From contig NZ_AAXW01000045.1 in assembly GCF_000169335.1 (NCBI RefSeq), forward strand, positions 1-38,958: a stretch of 38,958 nt of DNA, in the 5' to 3' direction. This document shows positions 1 through 8,345 of this stretch, piece by piece. The position numbers and the translations under genes were made by a program. A model generated the notes under the pieces. It saw nothing but the letters and a program-made list of their open reading frames with translations. It searched no databases and had not been told where the DNA came from. The DNA comes from Crocosphaera chwakensis CCY0110 (GTDB lineage: Bacteria; Cyanobacteriota; Cyanobacteriia; Cyanobacteriales; Microcystaceae). The stretch's first letter is position 1. Each line of letters begins with the position of its first letter.

Positions 1-1098
1 TAAATAAATACATTTATAGCCTTTTGCACTTAATTTTATCCCTGTATAATAATCTTCACTAACAGAGCTTGTGACAAAACCTCCTATTTCATCAAGATAG
101 TTTTTTCTAACAATAAAAGAGCTTCCATAACAAACCATTGTTTCAATAGAATCTCTAATTAATTGATAGTGACGAGAAAATATTTCTACTTCATCCGTTA
201 ATTCTTTTTCTAGTCCTAAATTACGGGCAACTGGATCAATATTATAAAAGTTCTGATTAGTTTGAACTAAGGCAATTTTTGAGCTTTGAAAAAAGCCAAC
301 AGTTCGATTTAAGAAATTAATAGAAGGAATAAAGTCTGCATCAAAAACTGCTATTAAGTCTTCATTAATCTGATTTAGTGCATTGTTTAAATTACCTGCT
401 TTCGCATAATCATTATTTTCTCTAGTAATATATTGACATCCTAATGCTTCGGTTAATTGCTTTATTTCTTGTCGTTTTCCATCATCTAATAAATAAATAG
501 TTTTCTGAGGATAATCGATATTTTGGCAACCTAAAATGGTTCGTTTAAGAATAAATAATGGTTCGTTATAAGTGGTAATTAAAATAGCAACAGAAGGAAT
601 AAAATTATGATTAATGACATCACGGGAAAGTTCAGCCACTTGATGACGACGATCTTTGATCTTTAAGGTTAGATAAAGTTGTAACAATGTGCCAAATGTA
701 AACAGTATTTCTATCCCCAGTAACAGTACACTAAAAATACTATTAGTTATATTAGATAAATTTAAAGTTGATAGCGATCGCCAATATAAATAACGAAGGG
801 TTAACCCAATTAAAATAGTAACAATTAATCCCCGTGACCAAGATTTAGGGTGAGGGGATAATTTTATAGTGATTTGAGTCAGAATAACTAAAAAAAATGT
901 TGGTAAATATAAATAACTCTTGTTTAATGCGAAATTCACCTCTCCTACACAGTAAAATAAAGTAATGGCTATCAAAAAACCAAAGATTGCTAATAATATA
1001 AAAATAACAAACCGTTGAGATAAATTGCTTAGAAGCAATTGTAATATGGATTTTTTCTGATTTGTTTGATCTGGTTGATTATCAACGCTTCTAAACAT
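1..1098 (-). CDS. Cellulose-synthase-like GT2 glycosyltransferase, N-terminal part (cut by window edge)
   Basis: Read on the minus strand from ATG at 1098, the frame stays open to base 1, giving 366 codons without a stop. The first ~170 residues hold about four hydrophobic segments. A GT2 catalytic domain follows, with ITTYNEP, LLDDG, KAGNLNNAL, the metal-binding DAD and SEDYYTG (the TED-like block). This order is that of processive BcsA-type beta-glucan synthases: membrane enzymes that polymerise sugar from a UDP-sugar and extrude it. The QxxRW motif and the rest of the membrane domain would lie outside the window, so cellulose versus another beta-glucan cannot be decided. The family call is firm; the product is inferred. 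Confidence 0.85.
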   Translation of the reverse strand, partial: MFRSVDNQPDQTNQKKSILQLLLSNLSQRFVIFILLAIFGFLIAITLFYCVGEVNFALNKSYLYLPTFFLVILTQITIKLSPHPKSWSRGLIVTILIGLTLRYLYWRSLSTLNLSNITNSIFSVLLLGIEILFTFGTLLQLYLTLKIKDRRHQVAELSRDVINHNFIPSVAILITTYNEPLFILKRTILGCQNIDYPQKTIYLLDDGKRQEIKQLTEALGCQYITRENNDYAKAGNLNNALNQINEDLIAVFDADFIPSINFLNRTVGFFQSSKIALVQTNQNFYNIDPVARNLGLEKELTDEVEIFSRHYQLIRDSIETMVCYGSSFIVRKNYLDEIGGFVTSSVSEDYYTGIKLSAKGYKCIYL

Positions 1099-1259
1099 GA
1101 ATGATCAAAGGAGAGATAAGAGTGCTATTTCTATTCTAATCATTCAAATGTTAAATTATGGTGAGAAGAAAATAAGAATTCCTTTAATCGGTAAATACAC
1201 AGAAACTTATGGATAACTTGAGATAAATTGTATCTTATTTTACTAAAATTTTAAGCATG

Positions 1260-1281
1260 AAAAAGGTGGGACAATCCCACC
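1260..1281 (-). terminator. Rho-independent terminator after sufS
   Basis: GGTGGGA (1265-1271) and TCCCACC (1275-1281) form a perfect 7-bp GC-rich stem with a 3-nt loop. On the minus strand the stem is followed directly by a run of five T. It sits 26 bases past the sufS stop, where the sufD-sufS transcript should end. Confidence 0.8.
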
Positions 1282-1306
1282 CCCAAAAACGCAGGCTATA
1301 TATTTA

Positions 1307-2569
1307 TTATCCCATCATATTCGTAAAGAAATCAATAGTTTCTTTTAAAACCATGACAAATTGATCAATTTCTTCATAAGTATTATAGAAATATAAACTA
1401 ACTCTCGCACTTCCTGAGGCATCAAATAAACGGTGCAAGGGTTGAGTACAATGATGTCCAGAACGAATGGCAACCCCTTCATGATCTAACAGGGTTGATA
1501 AGTCACTTCCATGAATTCCCTCTATATTAAATGCAGCTAAAGCAGCCCTTCCTTTTCCCTCTTTTGTAGGTTGTGGTCCGTAAACTTTTAGGTTAGGGAC
1601 TTCTGCTAATTTACGAAATAAATAACTGGTCAATTCTTCTTCATACGCATGAATTTTATCCATGCCAATATCAGTCAAATAATCAACGGCTGCTCCTAAA
1701 GCGATCGCTTCTCCAATGGCGGGGGTTCCGGCTTCAAATTTGTGGGGTAATTCTCCACAGGTAAAGCCATCAAAAAAGACTTCATCAATCATTTCTCCAC
1801 CTCCTAAAAAGGGAGGCATTGCTTCTAAGATAGCTTGCTTTCCATACAAGAAACCCACCCCCGACGGACCACACATTTTATGACCACTCGCCACTAACCA
1901 ATCACAGTCCATTTCCTGCACATTAATAGGCATATGGGGAACACTTTGACAAGCATCAATCAATACTTTTATTCCCCTGTCATGGGCTAATCTAATTACC
2001 TCTTCAACAGGATTAATACAGCCTAATGTATTAGAAACGTGAACGATGGTGACTAATTTAGTTTTCTCTGATAACAAGGCTTTAAAACCTTCTAAATCGA
2101 AGTCTTGATTTTTAGTTAATGGAACATATTTAATGACTGCCCCAGTTTGTTTAGCAATCATTTGCCAAGGCACTAGATTACTATGATGTTCCATAACCGA
2201 GGTAATAATTTCATCCCCTGCTTGAAGATTAGTTAAACCCCAACTATAGGCAACTAAATTAATCGCTTCGGTAGCGTTTCTGGTAAAAACTATTTCTTTT
2301 GAAGAAGCAGCATTAATAAAGTTAGCAATCTTCTCTCTAGCTCCTTCATAGGCTTCTGTTGCCCTGATACTTAAGGTATGGGCCCCACGATGAACATTAG
2401 CATTATCTTTTTCATAATAGTGATGTAGAGCATCAAGTACCGCTACAGGCTTTTGAGAAGTAGCAGCATTATCTAAATAAAGCAAAGGCTTACCGTGAAT
2501 TTCTTGATGCAAAATTGGGAAATCATCACGGACTTTTGAAGCTAGCGTTTTTTCTTGAATAGCAGTCAT
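1307..2569 (-). CDS. sufS: Cysteine desulfurase SufS (group II)
   Basis: A PLP enzyme of 420 aa that removes sulfur from cysteine as an enzyme-bound persulfide for Fe-S cluster assembly by the SUF machinery, in the cytosol. The length is normal for SufS. The PLP-binding lysine is about residue 231 in ASGHKMCGPSG. The sulfur-accepting cysteine is about residue 374 in RSGHHCTQPLHR, the short active-site loop of group II enzymes rather than the long loop of IscS/NifS. EHHSNLVPW and DACQSVPH are also family motifs. It lies 47 bp downstream of sufD on the same strand and before a terminator, so the two form an operon. SufE is not seen in the window. Confidence 0.95.
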   Translation of the reverse strand: MTAIQEKTLASKVRDDFPILHQEIHGKPLLYLDNAATSQKPVAVLDALHHYYEKDNANVHRGAHTLSIRATEAYEGAREKIANFINAASSKEIVFTRNATEAINLVAYSWGLTNLQAGDEIITSVMEHHSNLVPWQMIAKQTGAVIKYVPLTKNQDFDLEGFKALLSEKTKLVTIVHVSNTLGCINPVEEVIRLAHDRGIKVLIDACQSVPHMPINVQEMDCDWLVASGHKMCGPSGVGFLYGKQAILEAMPPFLGGGEMIDEVFFDGFTCGELPHKFEAGTPAIGEAIALGAAVDYLTDIGMDKIHAYEEELTSYLFRKLAEVPNLKVYGPQPTKEGKGRAALAAFNIEGIHGSDLSTLLDHEGVAIRSGHHCTQPLHRLFDASGSARVSLYFYNTYEEIDQFVMVLKETIDFFTNMMG

Positions 2570-2616
2570 AGTTGAAGTTACAAATTAGAAGTGTTGTTAT
2601 AGATTAGAGGAAAATC

Positions 2617-3966
2617 TTATGCCTCGATGGTACGACAAACGACACATTGAGTTAATCTTGTTTGCAAAGAATTTAACGGAATTCTTTCTAAAATTTCGGC
2701 AGCAAAGGCATCAATTAAAAGATGACGAGCATCGATTTCATTTAAGCCTCGACTCTGTAAATAAAAGAGTTCATCCGCTTCTAATTGACTAATGGTTGCC
2801 CCGTGGGAACATTTAACATTATCGGCTGTAATTTGTAGTTCGGGTTTGGTATTAATTCGGGCTTTTGGTGATAGTAATAAGTTACGGTTTAATTGGGTTG
2901 CATTGGTTAATTGTGCTGGTTTGGGGACGAAGATTTTGCCATTAAAAACGCCACGACCATTTCCATCAATAATACACTTATGTAATTGATGGGTAACACC
3001 ATGAGGATGATTGAGACAAACGGCTGTATGAGTATCAGCAAGTTGCTCATTATCAATCATGGTTAATCCGTTAAGATGGCTTTCGGTTTGTGTTCCTTTT
3101 TGCCAAATTTGTAAGGTATGACGAGATACTTTTGCACCTAAATTTACTTCGTTACAAGTGTAGTGACTGTCTTGATTTTGGCTAATGGCACTCTTGCCAA
3201 TGTGAAAGCTATCTCCTAATTCTCTTTGAATACGACTATGGTTAATTTGAGCATTGTTTTCTAACCAGATTTCTGTAACAGAATTGGTAAAATAAGGCTG
3301 ATTCTTTTCATCATCTGAACAAGATTCTGTTACCGTGGCGTAATACTCCACAAATGATAAACTAGAGCCAGTTTCTGCTATGACTAACGTTCTCGGTTGT
3401 ATCAAAATTGGAGTATCGTTACCCACGGTAAGAAAGAGCAATTGAATAGGGGTTTCAATGACACTATTTTTGTTAGCCCAAATAACGGCAGCATCCTTAA
3501 ACCCTGCTGTATTTAATGCAGTAAATGCGTCTTTTTCTCCTTCTTGTTTCCCTAAATAGTTAGCAATTTTACTGTTTTTTGCATCGGGTAAATGACCTAA
3601 GTTACCAATATAGATATCTTCAGATAACCCAGATACATTAGATAACTCAGAACTGTATTCCCCATTAACAAAAACAAGGTAACTTTGTTGGGCTTCAGGT
3701 AAGATAAAATTATCAATAATAGTTTGAGTAACTGTCTCAGTTTTTGCTGTTTGAAAGTTTAATTGGTATAACTCCGATAAATCCGTAAACCGCCATTCTT
3801 CGTCTTTTTTGCTCGGAAGGGTTAATTCTTGAACTTGGGAAACGGCATTTTTTCTTAAGGTTTGCACATATTCAGTGTCAATGATAGGCGCATTGGCTTG
3901 ACACTGTTGTAATAAATTACTTAAGCAGGTTTGTGAACCGGTTTTATCTAGAGTTGGGTTATTCAT
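2617..3966 (-). CDS. sufD: SufD, scaffold subunit of the SufBCD complex
   Basis: The 449-aa product matches SufD, the SufB paralogue in the SufBC2D Fe-S scaffold. The N-terminal part has the KKDEEWRFTDL motif (residues ~54-64), and the C-terminal beta-helix core includes HGATISQLEADELFYLQSRG with the conserved HG. It is first in a sufD-sufS operon. In Synechocystis the order is sufB-sufC-sufD-sufS, but here 411 bp of non-coding DNA and an unrelated gene lie upstream, so sufB and sufC must be elsewhere. A SufR-like operator and candidate promoter precede it, suggesting the split operon keeps iron/oxidative-stress control. Identity is firm; regulation is inferred. Confidence 0.93.
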   Translation of the reverse strand: MNNPTLDKTGSQTCLSNLLQQCQANAPIIDTEYVQTLRKNAVSQVQELTLPSKKDEEWRFTDLSELYQLNFQTAKTETVTQTIIDNFILPEAQQSYLVFVNGEYSSELSNVSGLSEDIYIGNLGHLPDAKNSKIANYLGKQEGEKDAFTALNTAGFKDAAVIWANKNSVIETPIQLLFLTVGNDTPILIQPRTLVIAETGSSLSFVEYYATVTESCSDDEKNQPYFTNSVTEIWLENNAQINHSRIQRELGDSFHIGKSAISQNQDSHYTCNEVNLGAKVSRHTLQIWQKGTQTESHLNGLTMIDNEQLADTHTAVCLNHPHGVTHQLHKCIIDGNGRGVFNGKIFVPKPAQLTNATQLNRNLLLSPKARINTKPELQITADNVKCSHGATISQLEADELFYLQSRGLNEIDARHLLIDAFAAEILERIPLNSLQTRLTQCVVCRTIEA

Positions 3967-4377
3967 GCAGTTAAGGTCAATAATCGACAGTTAAACTCTC
4001 TTTTGATGCAGGTTTCGTCTGTTTCAAACGTTAATGCAATTTCATGACTCAACCTGAGTCTATACCCATCTTACAACACTTTAGCAACATTTTTGTTGTT
4101 AAAGTTGCTTTTTGCTCTTTACTAATAATTACTTAAGCTTATACCTATCTGTATTATATTTGTATTTCTTATCAAATAATTTTTGGCTAATTTAATAAAA
4201 AATAGTCGTTATATATACAAAAGACTTCCGAAATTGCTCAAGTACCCTACAAAATTATTGCTAAAAATCATCAATAAGCAACGAAAGAATGGGGTTGACA
4301 AAGCATACTATTTTTTTGTATATTTATGGATAGTGTAAGGTTAATTTGGGAAAAGTGTGCGTCTATGTAGAGACTAA
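3967..4377. other. Intergenic region between sufD and the MEKHLA gene
   Basis: These 411 bases have no credible coding frame on either strand and no remnant of sufC or sufB that I could recognise. The sufD-proximal part holds the SufR-like palindrome. The far part holds TTGACA (4295-4300), 18 bases, TATATT on the plus strand, a sigma70-like pair with no plus-strand gene ahead of it. Confidence 0.6.
4080..4103 (-). promoter_or_regulatory. SufR-type operator and candidate sufD promoter
   Basis: Arms 4080-4089 (TTTAGCAACA) and 4094-4103 (TGTTGTTAAA) form a near-perfect 10-bp inverted repeat with one mismatch. Its centre is CAAC (4085-4088), six bases, GTTG (4095-4098). CAAC-N6-GTTG is the operator described for SufR, the Fe-S repressor of cyanobacterial suf genes. 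On the minus strand TTGCTA within the palindrome, 17 bases, then TATAGA gives a plausible -35/-10 pair, so a bound repressor would cover the -35. It lies about 115 bp before the sufD start. SufR itself is not in the window. Confidence 0.65.
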
Positions 4378-4863
4378 TTAAGGTAAAAAATAGAAGTCCG
4401 AATAAACAGCAGCTTGACCTTGATAAGTTTGTTGGTTATCGATTACATTCCAAACAATACCGTTATTAATTTTGAAGCGTTTCCCTGTCTTAGTGATACG
4501 GATGGTAGAGAAACGAGAATAACCTTTTTCTGTGGTTTCAGCCAATAGGCGATCGCGTTCTTGTTGTTCTATAGCTTCTGCTGTTTTCCTAGAGGGAGTT
4601 TGAATAAATTCTTCCCAGGTTAATTCCCAGATATCTAAAGCTTTTTGGTTACCATAATTAAAGATAGGATCGGTTTGAGTTCCATGAGAAGCCACAATAA
4701 AATTAGCTTCAAACAGTTGTTGTGAAACTTCTATGGCATCAGTCTTAACCTCAGTGATTCCAAAGTGTTCAAACAAAGAACGACCTAACCAATGCTCAAA
4801 ACTACTGAGAATTAATTGTGTTCTTTGAATAACCTTTTCTTGTTGCCAAGGCTGATGATTCAT
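4378..4863 (-). CDS. MEKHLA domain-containing protein
   Basis: A soluble protein of 161 aa. DPIFNYGNQKALDIWEL (residues ~65-81), TPSRKTAE (~89-96), RERL-like RDRLLAE and the terminal GQAAVYSDF block match the cyanobacterial MEKHLA family, a PAS-like fold also found at the C-terminus of plant HD-ZIP III proteins. The biochemical function is unknown; small-ligand or light/redox sensing is only a guess from the fold. No signal peptide or membrane segment is seen. It begins 3 bp after the stop of the phosphodiester-glycosidase-like gene on the same strand, so the two are probably co-transcribed, though no shared role is evident. Confidence 0.8.
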   Translation of the reverse strand: MNHQPWQQEKVIQRTQLILSSFEHWLGRSLFEHFGITEVKTDAIEVSQQLFEANFIVASHGTQTDPIFNYGNQKALDIWELTWEEFIQTPSRKTAEAIEQQERDRLLAETTEKGYSRFSTIRITKTGKRFKINNGIVWNVIDNQQTYQGQAAVYSDFYFLP

Positions 4864-4866
4864 AAC

Positions 4867-6747
4867 TTAGGGCTTCACAAAAACACCAATACCATTATGA
4901 ACTCTGGCTGCAGTAACAGGAGAACGATCAATTAACTGTCCTCCTAACACTAAACCTGTCGAACTTCCCCCATCTAAATTAAGAGCATCCGTTGCGCCTA
5001 AGCGTTCCATAATCAAGGCCATTTCATCTAAACTAGCCCCACTACCACCTACACGAGTATGAACGGCCACTAACATAATGGTACCGCGTTTGCTCAATCC
5101 GATGGCACTACGAGAGGCTTTTTGAGTTTGGAACCCTTTACTAAACTTTTCACTAACAGCATTTAAAACAACCCTACGGTTGCTAATTAACAAAGGTCCA
5201 GCACCTAAAACATGGGATAATTGATTAAATTCATTAGGAATAGTATTGCTTTGTAGGTTAACCCCTGTACCGCGAGCAAAAATATTAGGAGAAACAGCAT
5301 TTTTGCGAATGGTTAAGAGATAGCCATTACTAGGAATAGGATAAGCTTTCGTTCCAGCTTGTCCTGCTTGCTCTTGATAAATAACTTGATTATTTTCGAC
5401 ATAAATAATGGTCTCGTTATCGCTTAAAGGGGTATAATTTTGCCCCCATTCTGAGGTGTAACGGGATACTCCAGCTTGAATATAGCCACTATTTAAAAAT
5501 GAAACAGGTACTTGATTTCCTGTCGCTGTTATTAATGTTTCTTGTAAAGCCAATCGATTCATAAAGACTTGACCTTTCTCGTTCCACCCAATCGCACCAC
5601 GACCTAAAATGGGACTAGATAACCAATTATTATCTTGACGAATTGCTCCTAAAGGAAGTTGATTGTTACGATTAAAAAAGCCTCCATTAATAGCAGCAGC
5701 AGCTTGCCATTTGTGGGCTGTTGTCACTAATGGCGCGGTTCCCATTTGTCCGTTAACATTAGTGGTGATAGGTTTAAGGGAAATATTCGGCGATCGCTGA
5801 TCAATTTCTAACCAATTAACAGGAAAAGTCTCTTGTTTTCTTCCATTGTTAATCGTTACTAATTGTTGTCGCCAAATAATGCCCTTAGTCCAGACAATTT
5901 CTTTAGGAACCATACCATCGTCTCGAACATCAATCACGATGCGATTTGGATTAGATAAACTAAAGACATTTAAGCCGTGTGCCGTGGGTAAATTAACATG
6001 AACTTTGGTTAAATTCCCCGTATCTTCTAAAGAAAATAACGAAGAATCAAGCGGTTGAGAAACGGGACTGCCTAAATCATCTTCATCGGTATTTGTCCCA
6101 GGTTTTGGTAAAGAAGAAGTGTCATATTCAGATAATTTTGTTTGAGACGCTTTTCCCGAAATCATCACCACCCCATGACCTTTTGCCTGACTAATTTGCC
6201 AAACGGTAGGACGGTCAACTTCTAAAACAATGCGTTTTCCCCAGGTTTGATTACCTTGACGAATGTTATTAATTTGCGCTAAGGGAAAGTTTAATTTTAA
6301 GGTATTATTACTAACTTGTAATTCCCCACCCGCTAATTGAATTAATTCGGTAATATCCAAATAACGATAAGGAGCAATAAAACGAGCTAAAACTGGTAAA
6401 GGTTGACCTGAGCTTGTGCCAAACCAACGAACTGGTTGTAAACTGGGATCTTTAGTGCTGAGTAATTCTAAACCCAGTAAATTCATGGCTCCAACATCGC
6501 TAATTCCCGTGCGTACTTTATCTCCTTGTTGCCATTGAGTCCAAGGAATATTATAGGTCTTTCCATTGAGAGTAATTTCTTGTCCTTGTTGGATAGAGTT
6601 AGATGCTTCTACTGGGGCAATGGTTGGTGTTAATACAGCCTTTCCTGTGTCTGTTGGGGGTGAATTACCGAAACACAAATAGACTAAAAAAGTAGTGGTT
6701 AGGGAAATAGAAAAGAGACTTAGGGGATACCAGGGAAGTTTCGTCAC
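4867..6747 (-). CDS. Membrane-anchored phosphodiester glycosidase (NAGPA-like) family protein
   Basis: A 626-aa protein with an N-terminal hydrophobic segment (residues ~8-27) acting as signal anchor. Residues ~45-290 form a copper-amine-oxidase-N/AMIN-like region. A C-terminal phosphodiester glycosidase domain (PF09992 type) carries AAINGGFF (~351-358), RSAIGLS and NLDGGSSTG (~590-598). This family includes the eukaryotic 'uncovering enzyme', and bacterial members are thought to act on envelope glycans; the substrate here is unknown. The start is GTG at 6747, with GAGG about 10 bases upstream and no ATG close by. The MEKHLA gene follows after 3 bp, so the pair looks like an operon. Confidence 0.8.
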   Translation of the reverse strand: MTKLPWYPLSLFSISLTTTFLVYLCFGNSPPTDTGKAVLTPTIAPVEASNSIQQGQEITLNGKTYNIPWTQWQQGDKVRTGISDVGAMNLLGLELLSTKDPSLQPVRWFGTSSGQPLPVLARFIAPYRYLDITELIQLAGGELQVSNNTLKLNFPLAQINNIRQGNQTWGKRIVLEVDRPTVWQISQAKGHGVVMISGKASQTKLSEYDTSSLPKPGTNTDEDDLGSPVSQPLDSSLFSLEDTGNLTKVHVNLPTAHGLNVFSLSNPNRIVIDVRDDGMVPKEIVWTKGIIWRQQLVTINNGRKQETFPVNWLEIDQRSPNISLKPITTNVNGQMGTAPLVTTAHKWQAAAAINGGFFNRNNQLPLGAIRQDNNWLSSPILGRGAIGWNEKGQVFMNRLALQETLITATGNQVPVSFLNSGYIQAGVSRYTSEWGQNYTPLSDNETIIYVENNQVIYQEQAGQAGTKAYPIPSNGYLLTIRKNAVSPNIFARGTGVNLQSNTIPNEFNQLSHVLGAGPLLISNRRVVLNAVSEKFSKGFQTQKASRSAIGLSKRGTIMLVAVHTRVGGSGASLDEMALIMERLGATDALNLDGGSSTGLVLGGQLIDRSPVTAARVHNGIGVFVKP

Positions 6748-6882
6748 TCGTCACGCCTCGTTATCAATGATCGTTCAGGGAATTAACTGAATGAATTGGC
6801 AGTATTGTAACACAGGGTTTGCTGATGATAAACGAGAGGCCGATGTCCGCTTTAATATTTTTGATGTTTGAATGATTAAGGA

Positions 6883-7812
6883 TTAAACCTTGGCTAATTT
6901 TTGGATACTGGGGACTGAGAAGTTAGCACTTTCTTCTAACAGATAATCGAGAAAGGCTTTGGTAATAACGGATAATTGTTTACCGCCTAGATAGGCAACA
7001 TACCAACGACGTTGAATAGGGAAATTTTCTACATCTAAAACCGTTAATTCACTGTCTATTCCTTCAGAAATTAAGGTATGTTGAGAGAGAACAGAAATGC
7101 CTAAACCGCCGGCAATAGCTTGCTTGATTGCTTCATTACTGCCTAATTCTAATCTGACATGAACAGAGACTTTATGTTTATCAAAAAGATTTTGTACGGC
7201 TCTTCTGGTTCCTGAACCCTGTTCCCTCATAATAAACGGTTCTCCTTCTAAAGCACTAATAGGAATGTTCCGTTTACCAGCTAAGGGATGATTTTTGAGA
7301 GCAATGACAACTAAGGGGTTATCTAGGAAAGGTTGAGTCGATAAATCTAACGCTTCAGGAGGATTACTAACGATGTAAAGATCATCTTCATTTTCTAGCA
7401 TTCTACGCTGAATTTGTTGATGATTGGTTACCTTGAGAGAAACTTCTATGCCTGGATATTGTTGGCAGAAAGAGCCTAAAATTCTAGGAATAAAGTATTT
7501 AGCCGTAGTAATCACCCCTAACCTTAGTTGTCCTTGCTTTGTGCCTTTTAAATCGGCTACTTTCATCTCAAAATTATCTAATCTTTCAAAAATTTCTTGA
7601 CAAGTTCTCAATAGTTCTTGTCCTGCTTCTGTTAGATACAGACGCTTACCAATTTGTTCAAATAAGGGAAGACCAATGGATTTGGTGAGTTGTTTAATTT
7701 GACTAGAGACGGTGGGTTGTGTGATAAATAACTCTTCGGCCGCACGGGTAAAACTACCATGTCGTGCTGTGGCTTCAAAGACCTTTAACTGGTGTAAGGT
7801 TGCTTGTATCAA
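6883..7812 (-). CDS. LysR-type regulator of the NdhR (CcmR)/CmpR group
   Basis: This 309-aa transcription factor has an N-terminal winged HTH (residues ~5-63, with GSFTRAAEELFITQPTVSSQ) and a C-terminal effector domain containing ITTAKYFIPRILG, VTNHQQ and LELGSNEAIKQAIAGG. These features match the cyanobacterial regulators of inorganic-carbon uptake and NDH-1 genes (NdhR/CcmR and CmpR), which sense metabolites such as 2-oxoglutarate, 2-phosphoglycolate or RuBP. I cannot separate NdhR from CmpR by eye, so no symbol is given. It is divergent from the small zinc-ribbon gene at 8043 across 230 bp. No ndh or cmp target operon is next to it. Confidence 0.88.
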   Translation of the reverse strand: MIQATLHQLKVFEATARHGSFTRAAEELFITQPTVSSQIKQLTKSIGLPLFEQIGKRLYLTEAGQELLRTCQEIFERLDNFEMKVADLKGTKQGQLRLGVITTAKYFIPRILGSFCQQYPGIEVSLKVTNHQQIQRRMLENEDDLYIVSNPPEALDLSTQPFLDNPLVVIALKNHPLAGKRNIPISALEGEPFIMREQGSGTRRAVQNLFDKHKVSVHVRLELGSNEAIKQAIAGGLGISVLSQHTLISEGIDSELTVLDVENFPIQRRWYVAYLGGKQLSVITKAFLDYLLEESANFSVPSIQKLAKV

Positions 7813-8042
7813 TGGTAATGCCCTCTTCTGTGCAATGGGAGTGATAGAAAAATAAGTCGAATGAGTGAGTTTCAGATGCGCTGTACATTTTTCATCATAG
7901 ACTTATTTCCATACTATATCAAGTTGAGGTTGAAATAAATCTATTGTTAAGATGAGGGGTGACTGTAACATAAACAACTGTTTTCTTACTCTAGTCGTTG
8001 TATCCTCTCCCAAGAGAGTTAAATTGCTAGTAATAAATACTT

Positions 8043-8261
8043 ATGTCTAATTCTAACGTAGAAATTTGTCCAGTGTGTGGTGTCAAAATTATCAGAAGCG
8101 TCGGAGGTGATAAAGTTATTTTTTCGTCGGGTCCGGTAGGGACTAGAGCGCGTTTATGGGCTAGGGTATGTAATTATGCAAAAAAATCGGGATGTATTAA
8201 TCAAAATCAAGAAGCCATTGGTTCAGTCCATGAGAATGACTATTATAATCCCATAAAATAG
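8043..8261 (+). CDS. Small zinc-ribbon-like hypothetical protein (72 aa)
   Basis: A 72-residue product with CPVC near the N-terminus (residues ~9-12) and a CNYAKKSGC pair near residues ~43-51. Two cysteine pairs at this spacing suggest a single zinc ribbon. The middle is basic and glycine-rich (SSGPVGTRARLWARVC), which could bind nucleic acid, but I do not recognise the family. It is divergent from the LysR gene and convergent with the rhomboid gene. The start is the first ATG, with no strong ribosome binding site, as is common in cyanobacteria. It is probably real, because the cysteines are paired and the codon use fits. Confidence 0.6.
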   Translation: MSNSNVEICPVCGVKIIRSVGGDKVIFSSGPVGTRARLWARVCNYAKKSGCINQNQEAIGSVHENDYYNPIK

Positions 8262-8345
8262 GTTTGAGGCAAGCAAGCGAACCCGCGTCGTCACTTCAGC
8301 AAAGCTCAGTGCAAGCTTACGGCGCAAGGGAACGCCTTGAAAATT
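8262..8345. other. GC-rich intergenic segment between convergent genes
   Basis: The 84 bases between the two stops are far richer in G and C than the surrounding DNA. They hold a short GGCG...CGCC stem (8311-8326) with an 8-base loop. It could be a terminator-like element or one copy of a dispersed intergenic repeat; no second copy was noticed in this window. Confidence 0.35.

Noticed and set aside
2792..2989. 65-codon frame on the plus strand inside sufD
   Set aside because: It is antisense to a well-conserved gene, with no start signal and no recognisable protein.
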